Source of the DNA: Erysipelotrichaceae bacterium
Lineage (GTDB): Bacteria; Bacillota_I; Bacilli_A; Erysipelotrichales; Erysipelotrichaceae
DNA length: 64,000 nt
Direction: 5' to 3'
Assembly: GCA_024684175.1 (NCBI GenBank)
Contig: JAIKXJ010000063.1
Location: 124,001 to 188,000 of the forward strand
In this document: positions 36,184 through 43,728 of the stretch, piece after piece
Layout of the letters: every line of letters starts with the position of its first letter
Numbering within the stretch: position 1 is the stretch's first letter
Position numbers and translations under genes: made by a program
The notes under the pieces: generated by a model
What the model was told of the DNA's origin: nothing
What the model saw: only the letters and a program-made list of their open reading frames with translations
The model's database searches: none

Positions 36184-36786
36184 TCAGAAAAGCTTCATCT
36201 GCCGCTCACGGCACGGACGGAACGAGAGACGGTAAAGCTCGTTGATGCCGTATTCATCCATCAGCTGCAGATGCCTCTTGGTCCCGTAACCCTTATGCTT
36301 GCGGTATTCGTATTGCGGATACAAGACATCATAGCCCATCATGATATGGTCCCGTAGGACCTTGGCCAGGATACTGGCTCCGGCCACCGAGACCGACTTG
36401 GCATCCCCTTTCACCATATCCACCACATCGTAGCGATGCAAAGGCATGGCATCGGTGACAGTGAGAGAATGGATGGAAGTGGAACGGGACAGTTCATCCA
36501 TCGCCCGCTGCGTCGCATGATAGATATCATAACGGTCGATCTCCTTGGGCGAAACGATACGGAACGCATAGTGATGCGCATCATGGATGATCCGTTTGAA
36601 CAATTCCTCCCTTTTCTTCTCGGTCAGTTTCTTGGAATCATCGATCTCGGGATTCTCGTAGTTGATCGGAAATACACAGCAGGCCACGACCAAAGGACCG
36701 CAGAGCGGACCTCTTCCGGCTTCATCGATGCCCATGACATATTCATCTTTCTCCCAGCAGAGCTTTTCGTATTTATTCTCCAACAT
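36184..36786 (-). CDS. rnhB: ribonuclease HII
   Basis: The 200-residue enzyme removes ribonucleotides and RNA primers from DNA. It has the active-site GIDEAGRGPLCGPL (about 19-32), DDSKKLTEKKRE (about 50-61), VKGDAKSVSVAGASILAKV and a final acidic region. It overlaps rbgA by 14 bp, as in the common rbgA-rnhB pair. Confidence 0.97.
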   Translation of the reverse strand: MLENKYEKLCWEKDEYVMGIDEAGRGPLCGPLVVACCVFPINYENPEIDDSKKLTEKKREELFKRIIHDAHHYAFRIVSPKEIDRYDIYHATQRAMDELSRSTSIHSLTVTDAMPLHRYDVVDMVKGDAKSVSVAGASILAKVLRDHIMMGYDVLYPQYEYRKHKGYGTKRHLQLMDEYGINELYRLSFRPCRERQMKLF

Positions 36787-37615
36787 CCTGCCAGGTGATC
36801 CTTCCTATCTTATTGCTGCGGATATCCTTGAGTATCAGGTCGACAGCCTTGGTCAGATCGACCTGACCGTTTGCGGTGAGCCAGAGTTTCTCCTGAGCGA
36901 TCCTCTCCAGAAGATGGTCTTCCGTTTCATTGACACCGTAACGTTTTTCGATCAGGCCGGGATAGATCTTTGACAAATAGGAAAGACCGAAACGCACCAG
37001 CCCTTCCTTGTCCAAAACATCGTCGTTGATCGAACCCAAAAGTGCCAGAAGCATGGCATCGTTCTGATCATCGAACTTCGGCCATAAAACACCCGGCGTA
37101 TCCAGAAGTTCGACATCTTCGTTGATCCTGATCCATTGCAGCGCTTTCGTCACACCGGGACGGTTCTCCGCTTTCGCTGCCTTCTTTTTCACGATATTGT
37201 TGATGAACGTCGATTTGCCGACATTCGGGATACCGACGACCATCGCTCTCAACACTTTCTTGCGGATCCCTCTGGCTTTCGCCCGCTCGAGCTTGTCTTT
37301 CAAGATGGATTTCACTTCATCCGTAACGGTCTTGGTCAGACGCTCATCCACCGAATCGGTGATCAGGCAGTGTTCAAAAGTCTCCTTCCATTGAAGGCTC
37401 TTCTTTTCATCTGCCAGATCGCTTTTATTCAATATGATCAATACCGGCTTGTTTTTTGAAAGCTCCTTGAGTATCGGGTTGGCCGAAGCCTCCGGGATCC
37501 TGGCATCTCTGAGTTCGATGACGATATCGACCAGTTTCAGCTGTTCTTCCATCTGCCTTCTGGCTTTCGCCATATGGCCGGGATACCAGTTGATCTGATT
37601 CATTGATTCACTCAT
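36773..37615 (-). CDS. rbgA: ribosome biogenesis GTPase RbgA (YlqF)
   Basis: The product is 280 residues from the ATG at 37613-37615, which overlaps the previous stop as ATGA; a frame 28 codons longer has no support. It is a circularly permuted GTPase: WYPGHMAKARRQM at the start, then G4 (NKSD), G1 (GIPNVGKST) and G3 (DTPGVL). It is needed for late 50S assembly. It follows the metallo-beta-lactamase-fold gene and overlaps rnhB. Confidence 0.96.
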   Translation of the reverse strand: MSESMNQINWYPGHMAKARRQMEEQLKLVDIVIELRDARIPEASANPILKELSKNKPVLIILNKSDLADEKKSLQWKETFEHCLITDSVDERLTKTVTDEVKSILKDKLERAKARGIRKKVLRAMVVGIPNVGKSTFINNIVKKKAAKAENRPGVTKALQWIRINEDVELLDTPGVLWPKFDDQNDAMLLALLGSINDDVLDKEGLVRFGLSYLSKIYPGLIEKRYGVNETEDHLLERIAQEKLWLTANGQVDLTKAVDLILKDIRSNKIGRITWQDVGE

Positions 37616-38418
37616 TCTATATTTAACTCCAATCCGACTCCGACTTCGCGGATCTTCAGTTTCCTGCCCATTTCGATCTTCGCAGCCAGCGAAACACAAT
37701 GGCAGGGATACAACAGTTCGATCTTGTTTTCTTTCAGATAATCGATGGTCTTAGACAGCCGCTCATCATTTTCAAACAGATGAAATCCGCCGATCACGCC
37801 GTAGACCTTATCGCATCCGCAGACTTTCTTGGCATATTCGATGATATTGCAGATACCTGCGTGCGAACAGCCGGTGATGATGAACAGACCGTCTTTGCCT
37901 TTATAAGCCAAAGCGGAATCATCAAGGATGGGATCCGGCAGTGCAGCCTCATCCTCATACTTGCGTCCGATGACATAACGCGGTTCAAATGGAAGCGATG
38001 TCTCGATCTGCCCCAGAAAGACGAGATCATCATTGATGAAAAACGGTTCCTTATGATACGAAACATCAAAGTGTTCAGCGATTTCTTCTTCGTTTAACGG
38101 CGAACCGATCTTCAGGCCTGAATCATCTTCTCTTTCGACAAAAGCTCCGGGATGGGCGATCAGTTTGAACTTCTTGCGGTTAGACTTCAGATATCTCAGA
38201 CCGCCGCTGTGGTCGTTGTGACCGTGAGACAGGACGATCTGACCGACTTTGAGCGGATCGATGCCCATCTTTTTGCCATTCAACAAAAAGACATCGGAAT
38301 AACCCGTGTCAAAAAGCAGAGTCATATCTCCATCCTGAATGAAATAGCTGACGGCAGGTTCCGCCAGATAATACATATCGATGAACGTATTGTTATCGAC
38401 AAGTACCTTCAGTTTCAT
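37612..38418 (-). CDS. metallo-beta-lactamase-fold hydrolase, COG1237-like
   Basis: The product is 268 residues from the ATG at 38416-38418. The frame could be extended 41 codons into lepB, but MKLKVLVDNNT matches the family start. It has the zinc motif LSHGHNDHSGGL, a TGCSHAGICNIIEYAK histidine, and PCHCVSL near the end. The pattern LVDNNT...LLFDTGYSD resembles COG1237 enzymes (related to the aminobenzene-phosphate synthases of methanopterin synthesis). The substrate is unknown. It overlaps rbgA by 4 bp and the end of lepB is 4 bp away. Confidence 0.8.
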   Translation of the reverse strand: MKLKVLVDNNTFIDMYYLAEPAVSYFIQDGDMTLLFDTGYSDVFLLNGKKMGIDPLKVGQIVLSHGHNDHSGGLRYLKSNRKKFKLIAHPGAFVEREDDSGLKIGSPLNEEEIAEHFDVSYHKEPFFINDDLVFLGQIETSLPFEPRYVIGRKYEDEAALPDPILDDSALAYKGKDGLFIITGCSHAGICNIIEYAKKVCGCDKVYGVIGGFHLFENDERLSKTIDYLKENKIELLYPCHCVSLAAKIEMGRKLKIREVGVGLELNIE

Positions 38419-38422
38419 CTCT

Positions 38423-38929
38423 TTATTTGTTGAAACCAAACGAATCGAACGGGAACAGGACGAACAAATGCGTCGAAACGATCTGCGAACCGTTGAACGG
38501 ACCGTAGAAGCGGGAATCCCTGGAAACGTTACGGTTGTCACCGAGACAGTAATACTCGTTATCGGAAAGCGTCACTTTGAAATCCGGTGTCGTCACATCG
38601 AAAAGAAACGGCTCTTCCAGATACTCTCCGTTGATGTAGAGCTTATTGTCTTTATATTCCACTTCGTCGTTCGGTAAGCCGATGACGCGCTTGACCAGCA
38701 GTTTCTCCTTGGACGCGGAGTCGATCCGGATCACTGCCGTATCGAAGCGGCGGATACCGAGCATCTTGGTGATGATGAAGGAATAACCATATTCCCCCTC
38801 CTCATAGGTCGGATGCATGGAACTGCCGTTGACGACACAGGGAATGAAAACGAAGTTGATCAAAATGACGACAAGGATCAGCGCTTTTATAAAAAACCAG
38901 ACCAGGTCTTTGAATACAGATTTTTTCAT
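38423..38929 (-). CDS. lepB: signal peptidase I
   Basis: The product is 168 residues from the ATG at 38927-38929 (MKKSVFKD). A membrane helix (about 8-28) is followed by the catalytic Ser in NGSSMHPTYEEG, the Lys in LLVKRVIGLPND, and GDNRNVSRDSR. It removes signal peptides from exported proteins such as the GH73 enzyme. An upstream in-frame TTG would add six residues but lies inside TATAAT. TATAAT ends 7 nt before the chosen ATG and there is no Shine-Dalgarno, so a leaderless transcript is possible. Confidence 0.93.
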   Translation of the reverse strand: MKKSVFKDLVWFFIKALILVVILINFVFIPCVVNGSSMHPTYEEGEYGYSFIITKMLGIRRFDTAVIRIDSASKEKLLVKRVIGLPNDEVEYKDNKLYINGEYLEEPFLFDVTTPDFKVTLSDNEYYCLGDNRNVSRDSRFYGPFNGSQIVSTHLFVLFPFDSFGFNK

Positions 38930-38952
38930 CAATATCATTATACCCAAAAAGA

Positions 38953-38973
38953 AAAGCCGAACTCATCGGCTTT
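38953..38973 (-). terminator. Rho-independent terminator after rplS
   Basis: The hairpin AAAGCCGA-TGAGT-TCGGCTTT is followed by TCTTTTT on the minus strand, 8 bp past the rplS stop. Confidence 0.88.
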
Positions 38974-38980
38974 CTTGAAA

Positions 38981-39328
38981 TTATCTGACTTCCTTGATCT
39001 TCGCAGACTTACCGGAACGATTTCTCAGATAGAACAGTCTGGCTCTTCTGACTTTACCGACACGTAAGACTGTGATCTTGTCGATGACAGGTGAATGTAC
39101 CGGGAACGTTCTTTCAACGCCGATACCGGAAGAGATCTTTCTGACAGTGAATGACTGGCTGATCCCTGAACCCTGTACTTTTACGACGACACCTTCATAA
39201 GCCTGGATACGCGATTTGTCGCCTTCCTTGATCTTGACATCGACTCGAACAGTCTGTCCCGGAGCAAGATTAGGAAGATCGGACTTCATCTGGTCTTTAG
39301 TGATTTCATTGACTAAACCTAAATTCAT
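38981..39328 (-). CDS. rplS: 50S ribosomal protein L19
   Basis: The product is 115 residues, full length. It has [20 protein letters not shown] and [21 protein letters not shown], both diagnostic. L19 sits at the 30S-50S interface. AAAGGAG precedes the ATG. It is a single-gene unit with its own promoter, leader hairpin and terminator, although in many relatives it is joined to trmD. Confidence 0.98.
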   Translation of the reverse strand: MNLGLVNEITKDQMKSDLPNLAPGQTVRVDVKIKEGDKSRIQAYEGVVVKVQGSGISQSFTVRKISSGIGVERTFPVHSPVIDKITVLRVGKVRRARLFYLRNRSGKSAKIKEVR

Positions 39329-39360
39329 CTTTCTTCTCCTTTATACAAATATTTAGACAT

Positions 39361-39391
39361 CTGTTCATAATCATAGCGAAAAGCGGAACAG
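39361..39391 (-). promoter_or_regulatory. rplS leader hairpin (L19-leader-like)
   Basis: CTGTTC (39386-39391) and GAACAG (39361-39366) pair across a loop holding CGCTTTTCGCTATG. It lies between the promoter and the rplS Shine-Dalgarno, where Bacillota L19 leaders are known. The fold is inferred by eye. Confidence 0.4.
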
Positions 39392-39400
39392 CGCTTAATT

Positions 39401-39429
39401 ACTTTACCACAAATAAAGCCCTAAATCAA
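39401..39429 (-). promoter_or_regulatory. sigma-A-type promoter of rplS
   Basis: TTGATT (39424-39429) and TAAAGT (39401-39406) have a 17-bp spacer on the minus strand. Confidence 0.75.
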
Positions 39430-39455
39430 ATGTTTTTTACGATAAGACGATTTTT

Positions 39456-40181
39456 TTATTCTGTCTCACTGATTATCTCCGCGAGCAGTTCTCTTTCCTC
39501 TTTGGAAAGCTCCCGTCTTTCCAAAAGATCGGGACGAAGCAGCATCGTCTCTTTTAAAGCCATCTTCAGATTGTAGCGGCGGATCTCTTTATGATTGCCG
39601 TTCTGCAAGACCTCAGGGACCCGATCGCCGTTGTATTCCACCGGCCGGGTATACTGCGGGTATTCCAGAAGACCGTCATTGAACGATTCTTCTTTCAAGG
39701 AATCCGAAGAGATCCCTTCTTCCAGCAGACGCAGAACCCCGTCGATCACCACCATCGAAGGAAGCTCACCTCCCGTAAGGACATAGTCGCCGATCGAGAT
39801 CTTCTCATCGACATAACGTTCGATGCGGCAGTCGATCCCTTCGTAATGACCGCAGATGATGACGAATTCATCGAGCGCGGAGAGCCGTTCCAGATCTTCC
39901 TGCTTCATCGGGCGGGCTTTCGGCGATGTCAGCAAGGCATAAGTATAGTCGTTGGAAATGTTGTCCAACAATGCCCGATGCACGACATCGACCTTCATCA
40001 GCATACCGGCACCGCCGCCATAGGGGGTGTCATCGACATGATGGTGCTTATCCGTGGAGTAATAGCGGATATTGACGACTTTGACTTCCGCCAGTCCTTT
40101 TTCAATGATCCGCTTGATGATCGAAGATTTCAAAAAACCTTCGTACATCTCCGGAAACAGCGTCAGAACGGTGATCTTCAT
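39456..40181 (-). CDS. trmD: tRNA (guanine-37-N1)-methyltransferase
   Basis: The 241-residue SPOUT-fold enzyme makes m1G37. It has TLFPEMYEGFL, VDDTPYGGGAGMLMK (about 51-65), the knot sequences ICGHYEGIDCRIE and SIGDYVLTGGELP, and the C-terminal tRNA-binding domain. It overlaps rimM by 4 bp (ATGA), the usual rimM-trmD pair. Confidence 0.98.
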   Translation of the reverse strand: MKITVLTLFPEMYEGFLKSSIIKRIIEKGLAEVKVVNIRYYSTDKHHHVDDTPYGGGAGMLMKVDVVHRALLDNISNDYTYALLTSPKARPMKQEDLERLSALDEFVIICGHYEGIDCRIERYVDEKISIGDYVLTGGELPSMVVIDGVLRLLEEGISSDSLKEESFNDGLLEYPQYTRPVEYNGDRVPEVLQNGNHKEIRRYNLKMALKETMLLRPDLLERRELSKEERELLAEIISETE

Positions 40182-40678
40182 AAAAGTCCTTCCATCGCGA
40201 TCACATCGATCCTTTTTTCATCCAGATCGACCTTTTCGATAAAGACAGGCAGAAACGGCACCAGATATTCTTTGCCGTCCCGCTCTTTCAAGACACGCAG
40301 ATGATTACTGGCGATGCCCTCTTCGACCCGCAGGACTTTGCCGATCTTTTCGCCTTCCACATAGACATCGAGATCCTTCAGATCCGAGAAATAGTATTCC
40401 CCCTGCTTCAGCTTATGGATGTCGCTCTTCGCCTTGTACAACATCATTCCCTTATATTTCTCGACCAGGTTGATGTCATCGATGTCCTTGAAGCTCACAA
40501 GCAGGAAACCCTTGTGTTCCCGATAGTTTTTCATCACGAAAGGAAGATGGTCTTCCCCGATATAGACTGTCGAATCTTTCTTGAAACGCTCTTCGATAAA
40601 ATCGGTATAGGCATCGACTTTCAATTCGCCTTTGATGCCGAAAGTATTCAATATCTTTCCAATAAGTACGTATTCCAT
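40178..40678 (-). CDS. rimM: ribosome maturation factor RimM
   Basis: The 166-residue product has the N-terminal RimM barrel (IGKILNTFGIKGELKVDAYTD, split about 7-27) and a C-terminal PRC-barrel-like domain with YYFSDLKDLDVYVEGE. It assists 30S head assembly with S19. It has no Shine-Dalgarno. TATAAT (40686-40691) ends exactly 7 nt before the ATG, right after the khpA terminator, so its transcript may be leaderless. It is coupled to trmD. Confidence 0.95.
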   Translation of the reverse strand: MEYVLIGKILNTFGIKGELKVDAYTDFIEERFKKDSTVYIGEDHLPFVMKNYREHKGFLLVSFKDIDDINLVEKYKGMMLYKAKSDIHKLKQGEYYFSDLKDLDVYVEGEKIGKVLRVEEGIASNHLRVLKERDGKEYLVPFLPVFIEKVDLDEKRIDVIAMEGLL

Positions 40679-40698
40679 ATCTTGTATTATATATGAAA

Positions 40699-40722
40699 AA
40701 AGAGATGAATCTTCATCTCTTT
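40699..40722 (-). terminator. Rho-independent terminator overlapping the end of khpA
   Basis: The minus-strand hairpin AAAGAGATGAA-GA-TTCATCTCTTT is followed by TTTTC. Its upstream arm includes part of the khpA stop codon. Confidence 0.88.
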
Positions 40723-40969
40723 AAAGGGCTTCAAACTTGATCGAGATCCTCTTGTTTTCGATCTTTGATGCTACCTGCAGCATTTGACGAATTGAATTTG
40801 CCATAGAACCTTTTTTACCGATCAGCCTGGCAATATCCTCGCTCGGTGCATAAACATAAAGCAGAAGTTCGTTCTCATTGAGAGATTCCATCTGCTTGAC
40901 CATGACCGATTCAGGCTCGGAACACAAAGGTCTGACGATGTTCAACAGAACTTTTTCCAGATCGATCAT
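40721..40969 (-). CDS. khpA: KH-domain RNA-binding protein KhpA (YlqC)
   Basis: The 82-residue protein is a single KH domain with the GxxG loop in IARLIGKKGSMANSIRQML (about 47-65). KhpA works with KhpB in RNA binding and cell-division control in Bacillota. Its ATG overlaps the rpsP stop by one base, the standard rpsP-khpA arrangement. Confidence 0.95.
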   Translation of the reverse strand: MIDLEKVLLNIVRPLCSEPESVMVKQMESLNENELLLYVYAPSEDIARLIGKKGSMANSIRQMLQVASKIENKRISIKFEAL

Positions 40970-41238
40970 TATTTGTTTTTCTTGGAATCGTTATACTTAG
41001 CCATCGTACCGTTCTTGGAAAGAAGGCTGCGAACGGTGTCTGTAGGTACAGCGCCTTTATTTAACCATTCAAGTGCTTTTTCTTCGTCAATGTTTACGAT
41101 CGCAGGCTGCTTTGTCGGATCATAAGTGCCGATCGTATCGATATCTCTGCCGTCTCTGCGGGATTTCGCATCAGCAGCGACGATACGGTAGAAAGGAACC
41201 TTCTTAGCGCCCATTCTCTTTAATCTCAGTTTTACCAT
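40969..41238 (-). CDS. rpsP: 30S ribosomal protein S16
   Basis: The 89-residue protein is full length. It has [29 protein letters not shown] (split over about 2-30) and [18 protein letters not shown] lies upstream of the ATG. It heads the rpsP-khpA unit. Its promoter region shares bases with the terminator of the SRAP gene. Confidence 0.98.
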   Translation of the reverse strand: MVKLRLKRMGAKKVPFYRIVAADAKSRRDGRDIDTIGTYDPTKQPAIVNIDEEKALEWLNKGAVPTDTVRSLLSKNGTMAKYNDSKKNK

Positions 41239-41290
41239 AATAACCTCCTGTATTTAATCTGCCTTACTATAATTACATAAAAAAACATAA

Positions 41291-41314
41291 GAGTCAAGTA
41301 TTTTTACTTGACTC
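41291..41314 (-). terminator. Rho-independent terminator after the SRAP gene
   Basis: The hairpin GAGTCAAGTA-AAAA-TACTTGACTC is followed by TTATGTTTTTTT, immediately past the stop. Confidence 0.88.
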
Positions 41315-41315
41315 C

Positions 41316-41858
41316 TTAAAACAATTTCAATTCATCCTCTTCCGTCTCAAAGACCAGATCCTTTTTTACGATGGTTCCCGCTTCGTTGTGAATGAATCTG
41401 AGCATCTCGTTTTGATCCATCACGATCGGCGAACGGTCATGGATCTTCGCGAAATCCTCATCGGCAGCTTCCGTCAGGATGAGCAGCTCATTTTTCTCGT
41501 TAAAGATGCACGCCAGATAAAGAAATTCCTCATCCGTATGAACGTAGTATTTCTTTTTGTCTTTGTCCCACTCGTAAAATCCGTTGGAAACGACGGCACA
41601 GCGTTTCTCTTTCATATCCTGAAACGTCGGCCGGTCATTGAGGGTCTCATAACGGGCATTGATCAGAAAAGATCTGGAAGCCACTCCCCATTTCATCACC
41701 GCAAGATCGATCTTAGAACCCGCCGGGATCATGCATAAGACCTGATCTCCGGGAAAGATATCTCCTTCTTTATAGATCAGAGACAGTTTTTCCGCTCTTT
41801 CACGGATCTGCTTCGCCTTCTTGGAATCCGATAAAGTGAATGAATAACGCCCGCACAT
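41316..41858 (-). CDS. SRAP-domain protein (HMCES/YedK-like abasic-site DNA-crosslinking protein)
   Basis: The 180-residue protein has all SRAP landmarks: catalytic Cys2 exposed after Met removal (MCGRYSF), INARYET (Asn/Arg/Glu), NGFYEW and IHDRSPIVM with the active-site His. The family forms a thiazolidine crosslink with abasic sites in single-stranded DNA to protect them. It is shorter than many members (about 220). Its ATG overlaps the ffh stop by one base, so it is co-translated with an unrelated SRP gene. Confidence 0.93.
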   Translation of the reverse strand: MCGRYSFTLSDSKKAKQIRERAEKLSLIYKEGDIFPGDQVLCMIPAGSKIDLAVMKWGVASRSFLINARYETLNDRPTFQDMKEKRCAVVSNGFYEWDKDKKKYYVHTDEEFLYLACIFNEKNELLILTEAADEDFAKIHDRSPIVMDQNEMLRFIHNEAGTIVKKDLVFETEEDELKLF

Positions 41859-43171
41859 TACATTTTGAACATCGACTTCATTGAAGAAAGGCCTTTGAAA
41901 AGCTTCTTCATCTTATCGTACTGGTTGCAAAGTTTGTTGACATCTTCGACTCTGGTGCCGGAACCTTTGGCGATCCTGCGCTTATGGGAAGAGCGCATGA
42001 TCGACGGATCTTCTCTTTCCGCCGGCGTCATCGACTGGATGATCGCCTTGATGCGTTTGAGCTGATCGTCGGCATCCGCGTCATTGATGGCATTGGCCAT
42101 GTCCGACATTCCCGGCATCATGCGCATGATCGAAGACAGCGGTCCCATCTTTCTGGACTGTTCGATGGAATTCAGCAGATCGTCCATCGTGAACTTGCCC
42201 TCCATCAGCCGGTTTGCGGTCTCTTCGGCCTTCTTCATGTCCATCTCTTCCTGCGCCTTTTCGACGAACGAGACGACATCGCCCATGCCCAGGATCCTTT
42301 GTGCCAAACGGTCCGGATGGAAGGTCTCCAGATCGGAGATCTTTTCACCGACACCGGTGAACTTGATCGGAACACCGGTCACGGCTTTTACGGAAAGTGC
42401 CGCACCGCCTTTGGAATCACCGTCGAATTTCGTCAGGATCAGGCCGGTCACGGCAAGAAGATCGTTGAACGCGTTCGCCACATTGACGATATCCTGGCCG
42501 GTCATCGCATCGACCGTCAGCAGGATCTCTTCAGGTTCGATGAGATCTTTGATGTCCTTGAGCTCTTTCATGAGTTCTTCATCGATCTGCAAACGTCCGG
42601 CTGTATCGATCAATACGGTATCGTAGCCCTTCTTTTGCGCATAAGCGATCGCTCTTTCCACCTGATCGAGGACTTTGACATCGGTACCTTCCGAGTAAAC
42701 TTCAACATCGATCTGTTTTCCGAGGACTTTGAGCTGTTCGATGGCTGCCGGACGGATGATATCGGCAGCGACCAGGATCGGCCGTCTGCCTTGTTTTTTC
42801 AATTGGTTCGCCAGCTTGGCGGCCTGGGTCGTCTTACCTGTACCCTGCAGACCGACGATCATGATCTTGGTCATACCCTGCTCGGTAAAATGAAGGGAAT
42901 TGTCTTCGTCTCCTAAGAGCTCGATGATCTGATCATGAACGATCTTGACCAGAAGTTGGCCCGGCTCGACCGCATTCAAAACATCCTGACCGATCGACTC
43001 CTGTCTTACTTTTTCCAGAAAATCCTTGACGACTTTGTAATTGACATCCGATTCCAGTAAAGCGATACGGATCTCCTTCAAAGTGTCTTCCATGTTCCGT
43101 TCGGACAGTTTTCCTTTGCCCTGAACGTTTCGTAATGTCTTGGTTAATTTCTCTTGTAATGAATCAAACAT
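41858..43171 (-). CDS. ffh: signal recognition particle protein Ffh
   Basis: The product is 437 residues from the ATG at 43169-43171 (MFDSLQEKL); a frame 36 codons longer has no support. The N domain (about 1-85) is followed by the G domain with GLQGTGKTTQAAKLA (serine of GSGKTT replaced by Thr), DTAGRLQ, TKFDGDSKGGA, and the methionine-rich M domain (about 300-435, with MRMMPGMSDMANA). It targets membrane proteins co-translationally. TATAAT ends 6 nt before the ATG and there is no Shine-Dalgarno. The usual upstream partner ylxM is absent. Confidence 0.96.
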   Translation of the reverse strand: MFDSLQEKLTKTLRNVQGKGKLSERNMEDTLKEIRIALLESDVNYKVVKDFLEKVRQESIGQDVLNAVEPGQLLVKIVHDQIIELLGDEDNSLHFTEQGMTKIMIVGLQGTGKTTQAAKLANQLKKQGRRPILVAADIIRPAAIEQLKVLGKQIDVEVYSEGTDVKVLDQVERAIAYAQKKGYDTVLIDTAGRLQIDEELMKELKDIKDLIEPEEILLTVDAMTGQDIVNVANAFNDLLAVTGLILTKFDGDSKGGAALSVKAVTGVPIKFTGVGEKISDLETFHPDRLAQRILGMGDVVSFVEKAQEEMDMKKAEETANRLMEGKFTMDDLLNSIEQSRKMGPLSSIMRMMPGMSDMANAINDADADDQLKRIKAIIQSMTPAEREDPSIMRSSHKRRIAKGSGTRVEDVNKLCNQYDKMKKLFKGLSSMKSMFKM

Positions 43172-43268
43172 ACTAATATTATAGTACATTCCGCCTGCCG
43201 GGCATGGCCAACTGTTCAAAGGAAGAAAACGGTCTTTCCTTCTAAGAAAATCAGAGAACATAAAAAAA

Positions 43269-43289
43269 TATCCCTGCATCGCAGGGATA
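43269..43289 (-). terminator. Rho-independent terminator after the SSB-like gene
   Basis: The 9-bp hairpin TATCCCTGC-GAT-GCAGGGATA is followed by seven T on the minus strand. Confidence 0.93.
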
Positions 43290-43292
43290 AGT

Positions 43293-43586
43293 TCAGGAAA
43301 TGATGGTCACGGAATTACCGATCAGGTTGGAATGATAATATGTCGTTTCGTCCTTGTCGAAATTGTTCGCCGACAAACGGCCGGAAACGGCAAGACACAT
43401 CCCTTCCTCATATCGTTCTTCTGCCAGGCCCCGAAACAAGACGACCTCAAAGATCTCATTTCCTTCTTCCTGATCTTTGAACGTCTTTTTCACGGAAAGC
43501 CTGAGACGGCACAGCGGCAGACCGCTGGAGGTTTCAACTCTCTCCGGGGTCCCGGCTACGCGTCCGACCAAATAGAATCCGTTCAT
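43293..43586 (-). CDS. short single-stranded-DNA-binding protein (OB fold)
   Basis: The 97-residue product resembles the N-terminal OB fold of SSB: MNGFYLVGRVAGTPE, then LCRLRLSVKKTF, FEVVLFRGLAEERY and MCLAVSGRLSANNF. It has none of the acidic tail (ending DDDIPF-like) through which the main SSB recruits partners, so it is probably a secondary SSB or PriB-like protein rather than the essential one. A strong AAAGGAGG precedes the ATG and a terminator follows, so it may be monocistronic. Confidence 0.8.
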   Translation of the reverse strand: MNGFYLVGRVAGTPERVETSSGLPLCRLRLSVKKTFKDQEEGNEIFEVVLFRGLAEERYEEGMCLAVSGRLSANNFDKDETTYYHSNLIGNSVTIIS

Positions 43587-43707
43587 GCTCCTCCTTTCAA
43601 TCGTTACATCTATAATCTATCATCATAAAAAGAAGGATGATTCCCGCGTTCTTCCCATCTTTTTCTCATTCCCCACCTCCTGTTTTCAACAAAATGTGGA
43701 AAAGAAA

Positions 43708-43728
43708 AAGGCCCTTGGAAAGGACCTT
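43708..43728 (-). terminator. terminator overlapping the end of ftsK
   Basis: The hairpin AAGGTCCTT-TCC-AAGGGCCTT with one G-U pair is followed by TTTCTTTT. It covers the last bases of the ftsK stop codon. Confidence 0.8.
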
